Part shown: positions 1 through 9,970 of the stretch, piece by piece
Layout: the number at the start of each line of letters is the position of its first letter
Numbering within the stretch: the stretch's first letter is position 1
Source: Styela clava
Lineage: Eukaryota; Chordata; Ascidiacea; Stolidobranchia; Styelidae
Assembly (NCBI RefSeq): GCF_964204865.1
Contig: NC_135254.1
Span: forward strand, 6,143,001 to 6,207,000
Direction of reading: 5' to 3'
Length of the DNA stretch: 64,000 nucleotides
Made by a program: the position numbers and the translations under genes
The notes under the pieces: generated by a model
What the model was told of the DNA's origin: nothing
The model's database searches: none
What the model saw: the letters and a program-made list of their open reading frames with translations, nothing else

Positions 1-1121
1 TGTGTTTTTTGATTGTATTGATGGAAATATGACAAATTAAACAATGTGCTTCAGAATTTTGTGAAGAGCAGAAATGTTACAACTCCCATTTTCTTCGAAA
101 ATGCCACCTTCTTCATGTACTTTGCGTTTAATTTAATTACTCAAGTGTTTTATTCAAGTATTCTTTTGCTAGCTTGATGTGTATTCTTAATTGGGTCAAA
201 ATGTGGACAAAAAAAATCAATATTTCAAAACTACTTTCAGTAAATTGTTTTCTGTGTGAATAATCAATTTCACTTTAGAAGGTTTGAAAAATCTATTACA
301 TTTAGATAAAAATAAAAACTTCCAAAATACTATTACAATTACTGTTAAGCGTTCGAGGGCCGCACTGGAAGTTCTCTGGGACCGCGAGTTTGAGATCCCT
401 GGTATAGATTGAAGTTGTTCAAAAAATATATGATAGTATTTTATCATGAATGATGATTATACCCCTTCCGGAATTTCTTCTATAGTACTACCAAAAGTTG
501 ATGAACCAAATATAACACAGGTGCAGTGAGGTACCCGTAATCCTCATTTCCAAAGCTGTTTTAAGTATGTCTGGCGTGTTTTGTGCCTTTTTACAAATAA
601 GACCGCTTATGCAATCTTACGCTTTGGAATTTTTAGTTATTTTCCTCAAGCCCTGCAGGATGTGGGGGCCATACACAACTCTACCGGAGGGTCAAATGTC
701 TTTGCATGCCTCCATAGGTTGTTTTTCTATTGCAATTTTCTATTTTCAATTGCATTATATTTCTCGGAATCACACTGTCACTGATATGTCGCCAGACTTC
801 TGATATCTCCCCGTCTGCTATAGTTGTCCTGTGAATAAATAATAGGAAATTGAGATTGGACGAATAGTTGAAAGTTTTGCTTTATGTCGGCTTAATTTCT
901 TGATTGATATACTTGCTATTTCTGCTATTGGCTCTTGTGCTGCAAGATTCTCGCAATGCTTAGACAGGTTTGTCCACAACTTTCACATCTGAAGAAAGAG
1001 AGGAGATTTATTAATTTTCGTTAAGAATAAATAAAGCAGTCTATATGATTCAGAATGGAAAAGCTAATAAATCCAATATCTCATGTTTTATTTAAAAAAT
1101 ATTTTACTGAATTTGGTATAT
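1..1121. other. AT-rich stretch, no gene recognised
   Basis: No open frame here resembles a known protein. The short frames on both strands lack codon character and recognisable domains. Positions about 345-420 carry a phrase (rejected-strand sense: wording like that of hAT ends, with CGAGGGCCGC near 355) that may be the end of an old transposon. I see no RNA gene. Confidence 0.5.
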
Positions 1122-1320
1122 AATCAATCAATCAATCATCATTTATTCGTCAACACAATTTAAACATGGTATGATATATAAAAAAATAATTACAAATATA
1201 AGTGGAAACTAACTTAAATTGTGTGACAGGAGTCGCGAGGGACCTCAAGAGGTCTTCAGGCAGCGACACCTAAAACGCTTGTTGATTCAGGTTAATAGCT
1301 TAAAAAGTTAATGAAACACC
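1122..1320 (-). repeat. LINE-like 3' tail fragment
   Basis: Read on the minus strand, the segment runs from a GC-richer end (GAAGACCTCTTGAGGTCCCT) into AT-rich sequence with GACGAATAAATGATGATTG and finishes in a short (GATT)n tail at the plus-strand left edge (AATCAATCAATCAATC). This arrangement, a polyadenylation-like AATAAA followed by a short microsatellite tail, is typical of the 3' ends of CR1/L2/RTE-type non-LTR retrotransposons. No reverse transcriptase frame is present, so it is a 5'-truncated copy. The clade is not identified. Confidence 0.5.
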
Positions 1321-3443
1321 AAAACATTTCAAAATAAATATTTTGAAGAAAAAAAGAACATTTTCAAAAAACAAAAAATACCAAATATCCATCATAAGTA
1401 TTTAAAATAAAAAAAAACCTAACATCCTGGTTACGAGCATGTTTTTTTATTATTTAAATCAGTGACCAAATTCATAAAAGATGAAATGCACCGTAGAATT
1501 AAACGGTTGCACGAAAAGACATAAAATATGTTATATATCGATGTGGAGTAAAAAAAAAATATAACGATTAACTATAATTCCCTTTAGACTGAATCTTTCA
1601 GTATCCCCTGACATGATGCACGCAAGGTCTTTAACCAAAATTTGGTTTTCAAAAATTACGACTCCACGCACATCTGATTCGTTCGCAAACCAACTAATAA
1701 AAGGGCTTAGTCAGAAAATTACAAGCATTCGTGGCTCCAAATACTTGAGAAATCAGACTATACAATATAGACCGGTATGAGTGAAATGTTAGGTGAACTT
1801 GTTAACACTTTGATTCAATACGCAAATAAAAGTGAATGCGTAATAGTATGTTACAATGAGCAGCAATCAACAATGAGTATATATCCTCACTGATTAAAAA
1901 AATCTAACTGGAGGTGCATGAACTATTTGAAACCATAAGGGGTAAGTAAATATGTAATTTCGGCAAATGGGCAACTACGTACCGTACTGAATTAATAACT
2001 TCGTAGTATTTGACAAAGGCTGGCTTTCCCACATGTACTTAACAGTGCGATGCCCGGGTGTGATATACAACAATAGTATTCACCTTACCTTTTACCGATT
2101 TCTTTTTACCCCAACTTTCAAAAATATCATTAAAATCGACAACAACTGTCAAAGCAGGCACGAACACCATTCGTGCTACGCCTTGAAAGCAGCACACATC
2201 CGCTCGTTTTCGTCTCGTCAAGTATGTGCATTGGAGCGTGCTATCGAATACGATCTTCGGACAAAAATGCCGGAGTTGCGCATCATGTTGTTTAATGTCA
2301 TTGGTGTGACATAAGAAATTGTCCAACAGTCACCCAAACAGGCAAATACCTATCACCATACTTACCGACTGAGATCGTTTACGTAAAGCATAAGTTTATT
2401 TCGACTCCATAATCAGCAATAGGCGATAATAATAGATAAAAATAAAAGTAACTGATTATATAATCGGGAAAGCGAACAAAACCTCGAGTAAGGTTTGAAA
2501 CGTACAGATTTTAGATGGAAAGGTATTGATAAAAAAAGTAGTACGTGTTCGCTCACTCAAAAGTAAAAAAAAACTAATTAGGGCACGCACGCACACACAC
2601 ACACACACACATACACACAACCATCGAGACATGATACTGTCGGAAGATAAAAAAAAAGCGAGACTCAAAATCAATTAAATTACTCAGTAAAAGGAAAATA
2701 TACAAACAAATGAGAAAAAAAAATGAATAAATTCTTTTGCCACACCAAATTAATATTTTTATGAGGATTGCCAAATTGGATACCGAATTAGAATGTACTG
2801 TGGATAGAAAAGTATTCCTCCAAAAATATCGTCAAGCTGATTATAATTGGAGTCACCTAATGCCAAATTGCCCAATCAGAATTGCCAAGTTGGCTTTCTA
2901 TCTAAAAACGGAACCCAGTCTATTTAGGACATATTGCATGAGTTCAATTGCATTTTGGCTCATCCTGTACGTATATGTATTACCCAGTCAGCTTCATAAT
3001 CCTTGAGTTTCTGTGCAGTCAGAGTTGTATTTTCAAATCCATTAAATCTGGAGTCTAAATTCGAATTTGTTGCAATCAGAATTTTAGACTTTCAGTGATG
3101 GTAAAAAAAACTCAAAACCGTCTACAAAACTCACAACCCGGACTCAAGAGTCAATTTTTTTAATCCGTAATCGGAGTCACATTTTTTTTTATCTCGTGGG
3201 CGAAAAGTGATTATAGTCACTGTGGGTGTGGGTGGGAGTTGATTGCAAAAATTATCCGACTCCACAACTAGATAAAAGATCTCGTCAAATATTTTTTGAC
3301 CGCATGTGGGCGATAAAGATCATTTTTTAACTTCTGGTTTTGCTGCTCAAAGTCATACACGCTTTTCTGCTGAAAATGACATTTTGTGCTCAATTGGGAG
3401 CTTGTTTGCGGCGTATTTTCGGGCTATTGAGTAGTGTTTCGTT
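1321..3443. other. Intergenic AT-rich region with CA microsatellite
   Basis: No gene recognised. A (CA)n microsatellite with CG and TA interruptions lies at about 2584-2619. Minus-strand frames across it encode only Val-Cys runs. The last few hundred bases before 3444 presumably hold the promoter and 5' UTR of the CHCHD7-like gene, but no TATA box or other element can be assigned with confidence. Confidence 0.5.
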
Positions 3444-3755
3444 ATGAGCCAAGAAAAGACCAAAACAACAATTTATAACAACGTTGATATCCACCCTTGT
3501 ATGCAGGAACAAGAGTTGTCAATATCGTGTATGTCCAATAATAATTACGATCGAGAAACATACAGAGAAAAGTGTGTCGAGTATTTCAGAAATTATAGGG
3601 ATTGCAAAAGATTTTGGGGATCTGTAAAACTAAAACGAGCTGGGCAAGGTATAAAGCCGCATATGCCCCCTGCAGACGAAAGACAAAATATTGTGGATTA
3701 CCTTGGAGAAAACTTGCCTTACCAGCTTGCTTCTAAATTCAACACTTCACATTAA
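3444..3755 (+). CDS. CHCHD7: CHCHD7 homologue, twin CX9C mitochondrial protein
   Basis: Single-exon frame of 103 residues with a classic CHCH fold signature: Cys19-x9-Cys29 and Cys44-x9-Cys54, which pair to hold two antiparallel helices. The stretch NNYDRE between the cysteine pairs, the RFW after the last cysteine, and the later KPHMPPADER closely parallel vertebrate CHCHD7 (KPFMPTAAER), which is related to yeast Cox23. Family knowledge: the protein is imported into the mitochondrial intermembrane space by the MIA40 oxidative relay and is linked to cytochrome c oxidase assembly. It is slightly longer than the human protein (about 85 residues), with a longer N terminus and about 13 extra C-terminal residues after the LPY. 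The ATG is preceded by a gap with no other in-frame start nearby. The gene is upstream of, and on the same strand as, EIPR1 with about 1.1 kb between them, too far for a tunicate-type operon. Confidence 0.9.
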   Translation: MSQEKTKTTIYNNVDIHPCMQEQELSISCMSNNNYDRETYREKCVEYFRNYRDCKRFWGSVKLKRAGQGIKPHMPPADERQNIVDYLGENLPYQLASKFNTSH

Positions 3756-4022
3756 AGTAAGACTTCCTTTTTTATCATTTAAAGTTATTGAAATTCAGTA
3801 ATCAGCAGTTAATTTTCACACCATACTGAAGGCACACTCCATATCAAAATTCTGAAATTGCAATGAATAATGAAAAAGCATAAGACAGTAAGAAAGTATA
3901 ACAAGAAAATAATAATATAATTGCCTATACGTTGAGCAAAGCACACTTTTCATATTCTAGCATTTAGTTACCAACCTGTGCAAGTATATTAGTTATTACT
4001 AATCATACAACTTAGAGATCTT

Positions 4023-4425
4023 GGGTCTAATGTAGTTTCGTACCTGACATACTTCTAGTGGGCGTAGCATGACAATTTGGGTCTCATGTAGTTTCGTACC
4101 TAACATACTTCCAGTGGGCGCAGCATAACAATTTTTCACGTATCAATCATAACCCCCACCTGACTACAGTGACGTAATAGAGCCCTTCAAACTATACGAA
4201 CTGCCATTTAAGACGCGCAAACGAGCACCTGAAATTGAACAGCTATTTCTCTCCTTTTCTCACCGAAACGATCCCAATGTAAGAGATATTTGGCAATCTC
4301 GATGACGCGATTGTGATGCCGTAGTGATGCAATTTTTGGATGGCGTAGTCAGTCTGGGGTTAGGATTGATAGGTGAAAAATTGTTATGCTACGCCCACTA
4401 AAAGTAAGTTAGGTACGAAATACCA
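4023..4425. mobile_element. TIR element, GGGTCTCATG family, copy 1
   Basis: This is a shorter relative of the 452-bp element at 18125-18576. Both ends carry GGGTCTMATGTAGTTTCGTA... and its inverted partner near 4395-4425 (TTAGGTACGAAAT). The internal sequence AGTGACGTAATAGAGCCCTT is shared with the other copy. The left terminus is present twice in tandem (about 4023-4077 and 4079-4135). The right end is truncated, so no clean target duplication can be read. Confidence 0.65.
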
Positions 4426-4895
4426 AGTGCTATAATTATCATTAAACCAAGAAAAAGGTGGAAAGGAGCAGAACGGAGTTCTTTGTGTTTCATGTATTTT
4501 TTGGGTTCCCCGCTGCTTTCGCACTGTTTATAGTAAATATTGGTTCAAGAGAGGCAGAAAAATAGGTTCTACCGAAATGAATGTCACAATTCCACAACTA
4601 CTCAAATAACAGCAAACTTAAATATGATGGAAAAATAAATGTCATAACTTCTTAAATAATGCCGAACAAAAACGAGATGTGAAAATACAGCAAATTTTAA
4701 TTTTTCAAATAAAAATCTGTCTTGCTCAGATTGCTACCCCATTTGGCATTTTTCAAAAAAAAAAAAATTCCAGTTTACATTTTTGTTTAGCATTATTTCA
4801 GTATTCACGATGTTTACATCTTCGGACCAGGAAAAATGTGCATGTAGTCTGGTAGTAGATATAAACTCGTTTATCTAAATTTATTATAGAGAGCA

Positions 4896-7800
4896 ATGGA
4901 TTTAGATGAAGCTCCAATAATTCACGGACTTGAGCTTCCGTCAAGATGTATTTGCGCACAATCAGCAGACACAAATATCACTCGATTTATGGTGGCAACT
5001 CAGTCGTTACGACAAGAAAATCAACTCCATTACGTGGAATTCGATGATGAGAACAATGTCATTGATAAAACCATGTTTTCTCACCCAATTGGTGAAGTAT
5101 GGCATCTGTCAGCAAGTTTCAACAATCCAGATGTTTTCACAAGCTGTTATCAAGCATTTGAAAATGGAAAATTAATCCATGGATGTATGGTAGGGAAACT
5201 ACCATTAGATGAGAATCAAAAGCCAATAGTTAATTCAGCCACTACGCAAGACATTACACAAAGTCAACAAGGAACACTAGAAAATCTGGCGACCCTAGAT
5301 TCAGAGGAGTTTGGAAATATATCTAGTTCGCATTGGAAACCAATAGAAGGGGAAAACTTCCTAATGGCTCTTGCTGGCAGCAAAATGCTTCTCTATGATA
5401 TGGAGCAAGGCACACCAAAGCTTTCTGACTCGTTCGAGCTTCCAACTAGAAAAGGGCATCCTTGCACTATAACAAGCGGCAGGTGAGTAGTTTTGATCAT
5501 TACGGATGGGACTTTATTATTTACATGGGGTGATAGAAAACCGACAAGACATTTGGAGAACCACGGCCTCATCTCTGGTCAGTATGTTCCTCAGATTTTT
5601 TATTTAGGGTAGGAGGGGAGGGGGGTAAATACTGTTTGTATCTGTTATGTATTTGAACCGGCATATGAGCCACTTTCTGAATATTCAAATACATTTTTAT
5701 TTAACTTAAGAATTAAAGTATGGTGTCATACCTGTAAATTAGGGGAGGAGTTTGAAAGTTTAGGGGAGATGTAGGGAAATCACTGTGTCTGGTTATCAGT
5801 TAATGCCAGGTATGGGAATCATTGTCAAAGAACTAGTTCCAGATGCATGGACATAATGGTGGAGGAAGGTGTTACCGACCAGAGGTTACTTGAACCACCC
5901 TATGACAGTAAGCAGTCTAGCAATTCTCTTGCATATAATTATCCCACGCAGGATTTTAAACTGTGAACCTAGGTAATGAGAAGTGAGATTGCAAAGCGTG
6001 TTGGAAAACCCAAAAATTGTTATTATTATTAGTGAAAAAGTTGAAAAGTAGTGTCTTTGAGAAATCTAAAACATAACTCATTAGCTTTCACTGGGCACAC
6101 TACTTTCAAACTTTTTCACTAATCCTGGGGGCTCTTCTTTTACACCAAATTAGGGTATTCCAAAAACGTTGATTGTAGATGTTCCTCTAATTGATTTCAG
6201 ATACATTTTGTGTTTGGCCCTAATTATGCAAAAAAGATGCTTTTTGATCTAATGATAGTTTGCAGCCATATTCACCAAAGTATTTCAATATAAAGTTAGA
6301 GAAGTTTCAAGATCAGAAATATCTCATTTCCCCAGAACAATTTTTTTAGATTGAGCCATTAAATGCTCAGCGGTGTGGCGCATGACTCCTTCCCGCCGCG
6401 GGGTGGTTCATGTAGGCCATGGTGTGCCATGTGATTGAGCTCCTTATCAGCTTTCTTCTCCCCCAGGATAAATATGTAAAATTCAATCCCAAATCCAATC
6501 CTAATGTGCTTCAATCACTACACTAAAAACGATGCAGAAAAATAACTGATATAAATATCTATCTCTCTTTCAAGATGGAACCCACATCATGGTGGCAAGC
6601 AATTTGCAGCGGCCACTGAGCAAAATGTTGTCGGTTGGGACATTCGATCCAAATCTCAAGCTTTCATCATAGAAGGGGCTCATGGACAACTTGTACGAGA
6701 TGTCGACTTCAATCCGAATAAGATGTATTACGTCGTAACTTGTGGAGATGATTGTCAGGTCAAGTTCTGGGACACAAGGTGGGGCTAATAAGTTATATTT
6801 TTTTATATTGTGGGGGGGGGTGGGTGATAGGAAAACACGAAAAATATATCTCAGAATTTAATTATGTGTCGTCATTTTGAGCACCGGTCTCCTGTTATAG
6901 AGATGTTCCCGTTTGATTCATGTCGATATGTTTCGATGTCTGGGAACAACACCACAAGCTCTAGATGCAGTAACAATGGTGTGTTCTAAACCACCTTATC
7001 CAAAGTAAATGAGTAATCTGTATTAATGACGATCACTTTAAAGACCTTAAGCTCTGTGTTTGCTATATCCTAACACAGAGGTTCCCAAAAAGTGTGCCGC
7101 AAAAATTAAATGATTAAATATTTTACATTTTGTATTTATTATAAATGTTATATTGTTGACCTTTTGCCTTTATTGTTCATACACACAAAATTGAGTTTTA
7201 TTCAAAAAGCAGCAATTTTTTCGTGTAGGTGCTCCATAAGTTTTCCCCTGATACTCTGGCTTTGGCACCTCATGAACGCAAAGTTTGGGAATGGTTGCCA
7301 TAACAATAGAAAATCAAAAATCTGTTCTCTTTTTCAGAGATCTTTCTGATCCGGTTAAAGTTCTCTCTGATGATCATTCACACTGGGTCTGGTCGACAAG
7401 GTACAATCCATTCCATGACCAACTGGTGCTCAGTGGTGGGAGTGACAGCCGGGTTATATTGTATAATATGAAGTAAGTGGACTTTATTTTCCAAGTAGTG
7501 TTTTGCAGCTTATTTTTCAAGTTGTGATGAATAAAACTCTGGGCAAGCAGCCCAATATGTATGGGCTAGTACAGTGCTTTCCACCCTTTTTCAGTTTTAC
7601 TGTTGCTATTTTTTCTGTGCAACCCACAATGAGATGTTAATATATGAGAAAAGAAACAATGTATCCCCATGCAATTTAGTATCAATGCAAAACTAGATCT
7701 GCATATTGTAAATCAAGTCTTATAATGACGGTAATTCTAATTGTTACATTGTTTTCTATTTGTTACGTGATGATAGTGCCACAATTTCCCTATCTAATTA

Positions 7801-8911
7801 AAAACTATATGTACCATTTGGAAATACATCCTGTCCTTGTTCGCATAGTTAACAAAACAAAAACATTAACAAAAATGGACTGACCTCATTCAGGCTTATA
7901 ATTAATTAGCCACTTAGTCACACCTTGAATTAGGTTATGTGCCTGGGATTTTTAACCGAGATGTGTAACCTTACCATTTTTATTCACTAGGATTCTGCAC
8001 CCAGAAAACATAGTAAATTTTCAATAGTATGCCATTTTTAATGTAAAATAAATCGTGATTAATGTCAATAAAACAGTTGTATTCAGAATGTTAAGATTTG
8101 ATTGCAGGATTGAATTATGGGACAGTGGTTTCCATTGGTATTCGTCAGTCTAGGTGCCCCTGGTCGAAAGACCTTGCCCATCCCTGATATAGATCTTTGG
8201 GTACTCCTGAAGTATGTGAACCAAGATGGGGGACACCGGAACGTAGTATGTGTACTAGGTTAGGGTTAAGCCATAATTTTATTTCAATTTTCCCTATTTT
8301 AGTTTTTTCAAGAGTTCGGGGACAAGCCAAGTGCCTCCTGTAGTATTTGTACTTAAAATTATGGCCTAACCCTAACCTGGTACACATACTACGATCTGCG
8401 GTCAGTCATCTTGGTACACATACTTCAGGAGCACCCTTTGATCAGAATGTAAACTTCAGAGATATAATTTATTTTATTCATAACATGACAATATCTTCCG
8501 AAGTGTTTGCACCTAAAATTACGACCTAACCCGAACTTGGTACACATACTACAATCCTCTGTCCGCAATCTTGATACGCGTACTTCAGGAGTGCCCCTTG
8601 ATCAGAATGTAAACTTCCAAAATATAATTTATTTTATCCTTCACAGAACAATATCTTCTGAACCGTTTGAGACAGAGAACCTGTCTTCAGATGATGACGC
8701 ATCAAAGTCGAGTGATTCAGACGACGAATTTTCGCCAGAAAAAAGACAAATGGAAGATGGTGTGATAGGAGTCTACGAGGAGCACGAGGACAGTGTATAT
8801 GCAGTGGAATGGAGCGCGGCGGATCCATGGACTTTTGCTTCACTGAGTTATGACGGACGCTTTGTGATTAACAGAGTTCCAAAGAAAGTTAAATATGGAA
8901 TTTTGCTTTGA
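4896..8911 (+). CDS. EIPR1: EIPR1 (TSSC1) homologue, WD40 protein of GARP/EARP trafficking
   Basis: Four exons assemble into a 396-residue frame: 4896-5482, 6575-6778, 7338-7472 and 8647-8911, total 1191 nt with stop. All junctions use GT-AG and phase 2 is kept throughout. The product follows vertebrate EIPR1 end to end: APIIHGLE at the start, FDDENN near residue 50, a GEVWHLSAS block, [10 protein letters not shown] at the exon 1/2 join, [13 protein letters not shown] [16 protein letters not shown] in exon 2, [12 protein letters not shown] at residues about 251-262, HSHWVW...[10 protein letters not shown] in exon 3, an acidic linker (about 318-345), then [14 protein letters not shown] and a C-terminal LSYDGR-NRVPKK-KY-ILL. 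Length matches the human protein (387). Family knowledge: EIPR1 is a WD40 propeller that binds the EARP and GARP tethering complexes and supports endosomal recycling and dense-core vesicle biogenesis. Intron 1 carries SINE-like repeats; intron 3 carries a MITE and a duplicated splice-site region. Confidence 0.95.
5805..5990 (-). repeat. SINE-like dispersed repeat (GGATAAATATG family), copy in EIPR1 intron 1
   Basis: In reverse complement this matches the family that reads GAGAGGATTGCTGGACTCC, then GGTGGTTCA, then TCCTCCACCAT, then CATACCTGGCA. The same words recur at 6367-6480, 10845-11290, 12740-12925, 15000-15185, 31690-31790, 34735-34830, 46100-46330, 49560-49690 and 56770-56880. Confidence 0.6.
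6367..6480 (+). repeat. SINE-like dispersed repeat (GGATAAATATG family)
   Basis: A plus-strand copy inside EIPR1 intron 1, opposite in orientation to the copy at 5805-5990. It holds CGCCGCGGGGTGGTTCATGT, a TGATTGAGCTCCTTATCAGC block and the family's 3' end CCAGGATAAATATGTAAA. Confidence 0.6.
8206..8438. mobile_element. MITE, long form of the GGTGCTCC family
   Basis: Termini GGTACTCCTGAAGTATGTG (left) and CACATACTTCAGGAGCACC (right) are inverted copies. The interior carries a second inverted pair (GTAGTATGTGTACTAGGTTA and its partner near 8377-8398) around GGTTAGGGTTAAGCCATAAT. It lies in EIPR1 intron 3. Target duplication is unclear because the right flank was later duplicated. Confidence 0.7.
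8341..8669 (+). repeat. 160-bp tandem duplication spanning MITE end and EIPR1 exon 4 acceptor
   Basis: Two units with a 160-base offset: about 8341-8508 and 8501-8669. Shared landmarks are AAAATTATGGCCTAACC (8355) with AAAATTACGACCTAACC (8515), TTTGATCAGAATGTAAACTT in both, and ACAATATCTTCYGAA (8488 and 8648). In the downstream unit the acceptor reads TTCACAG|AA (used by exon 4); at the matching place upstream (8485-8486) it is AT instead of AG, so the upstream copy cannot be spliced in the same way. Confidence 0.8.
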
Positions 8912-9970
8912 TATTAAAGGCAGATTCGGTTTCGTTTGGAATATTGGTTTGTTTCCACTGACACTGTGGAGTGTGAAATCTGAGAAACTGAAAAAAATTA
9001 AGTTGACAAATTGTTACTATCAGTTTTCCAATGAACGCTTGAACATTCTAAAGTTTCCATTTTCTGAGGTTGATTTCCTCCGGTAGTTCAGAGGGTGAGT
9101 TTACTACAGAAAACTACTGCATGACTCAAAAAACAACCCATAAATTCATTGATCACTTATATCAGGGGTGTGCAACCTGTGGGCCCTGGGCCAAATGTGG
9201 CCCACAAGGAATATTGTGTAGCCAGCCGATAAGTGCCAATTTTGAATGATGTTGGCCTGTGAAATGAGTTTTAATTCATATTAATCTGGTACATGCAGGT
9301 AATTCCAATCCCTTTCAATTTATTATTTATGTCTATGACGCTACAATGCCCTAACAGCTAGCTTGTGCGAAGCGAACTAGGACTCTAGTTTTTCTAGACT
9401 CGATTTGTTTTGTGTTATCATAAAGTGTGCCCACAAAATAAACGATTTATTCATTGATTACTCATACCAAAATGATAAGTTTCAAGGACTTCTCATTCCT
9501 GGCTCCCGTTGAGCAGGAAATATTGATTTTGTTCTCTAAGCTGTTAAGCGGACCTAAAGATGATTTCTTTGAATGGTTTTCAAAAACTTTCTTTTGTGTT
9601 ATTATTAAGTATTGGCAGCAGCTGAACTAGTTAGATGTAATAAGATGAAACCGACTAGTCATGCATCAACAAATCCTAAATTGCATAGATAGTAAAGCAT
9701 ACTAGACCTATAAATTGTGATTTTATTTCTATTTCATGGTCTTTAAGCCGAAAATCCGGAACTTGAAAAAAACGTTTAAAAAAAATAAGGGAAATTGTAT
9801 CTTTTTGCTTATTGAAATGCATTGGTAAACTTGGCTTCAAATCCTCGTGAGCAGCTCCCCTATTTTTATTTTTCAAAAATTTCATTATTTAATTCTGAAA
9901 TCCTGAATTTGTGATTGTTACTGTGTTTCAGTTTCTCTAGGAATATAGTTTTAGGCTTATAAACTTCAAA
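8912..9970. other. Intergenic region between EIPR1 and ZNF830 homologue
   Basis: No gene. EIPR1's 3' UTR probably occupies the first part. At about 9164 a phrase CAGGGGTGTGCAACCTGTGG followed by GGCCAAATGTGGCCCAC resembles the left terminus of a hAT-type element (compare 44586), but no matching right end was found, so this is a truncated or decayed copy. Confidence 0.5.

Noticed and set aside
816..988. Minus-strand open stretch of about 53 codons preceded by a good acceptor CTCTCTTTCTTCAG
   Set aside because: The frame has a TGA four bases after the acceptor and no partner exon was found, so a terminal exon is not supported.
2456..2774. Minus-strand frames with Val-Cys runs
   Set aside because: They translate the CA microsatellite at 2584-2619; no domain or start context.
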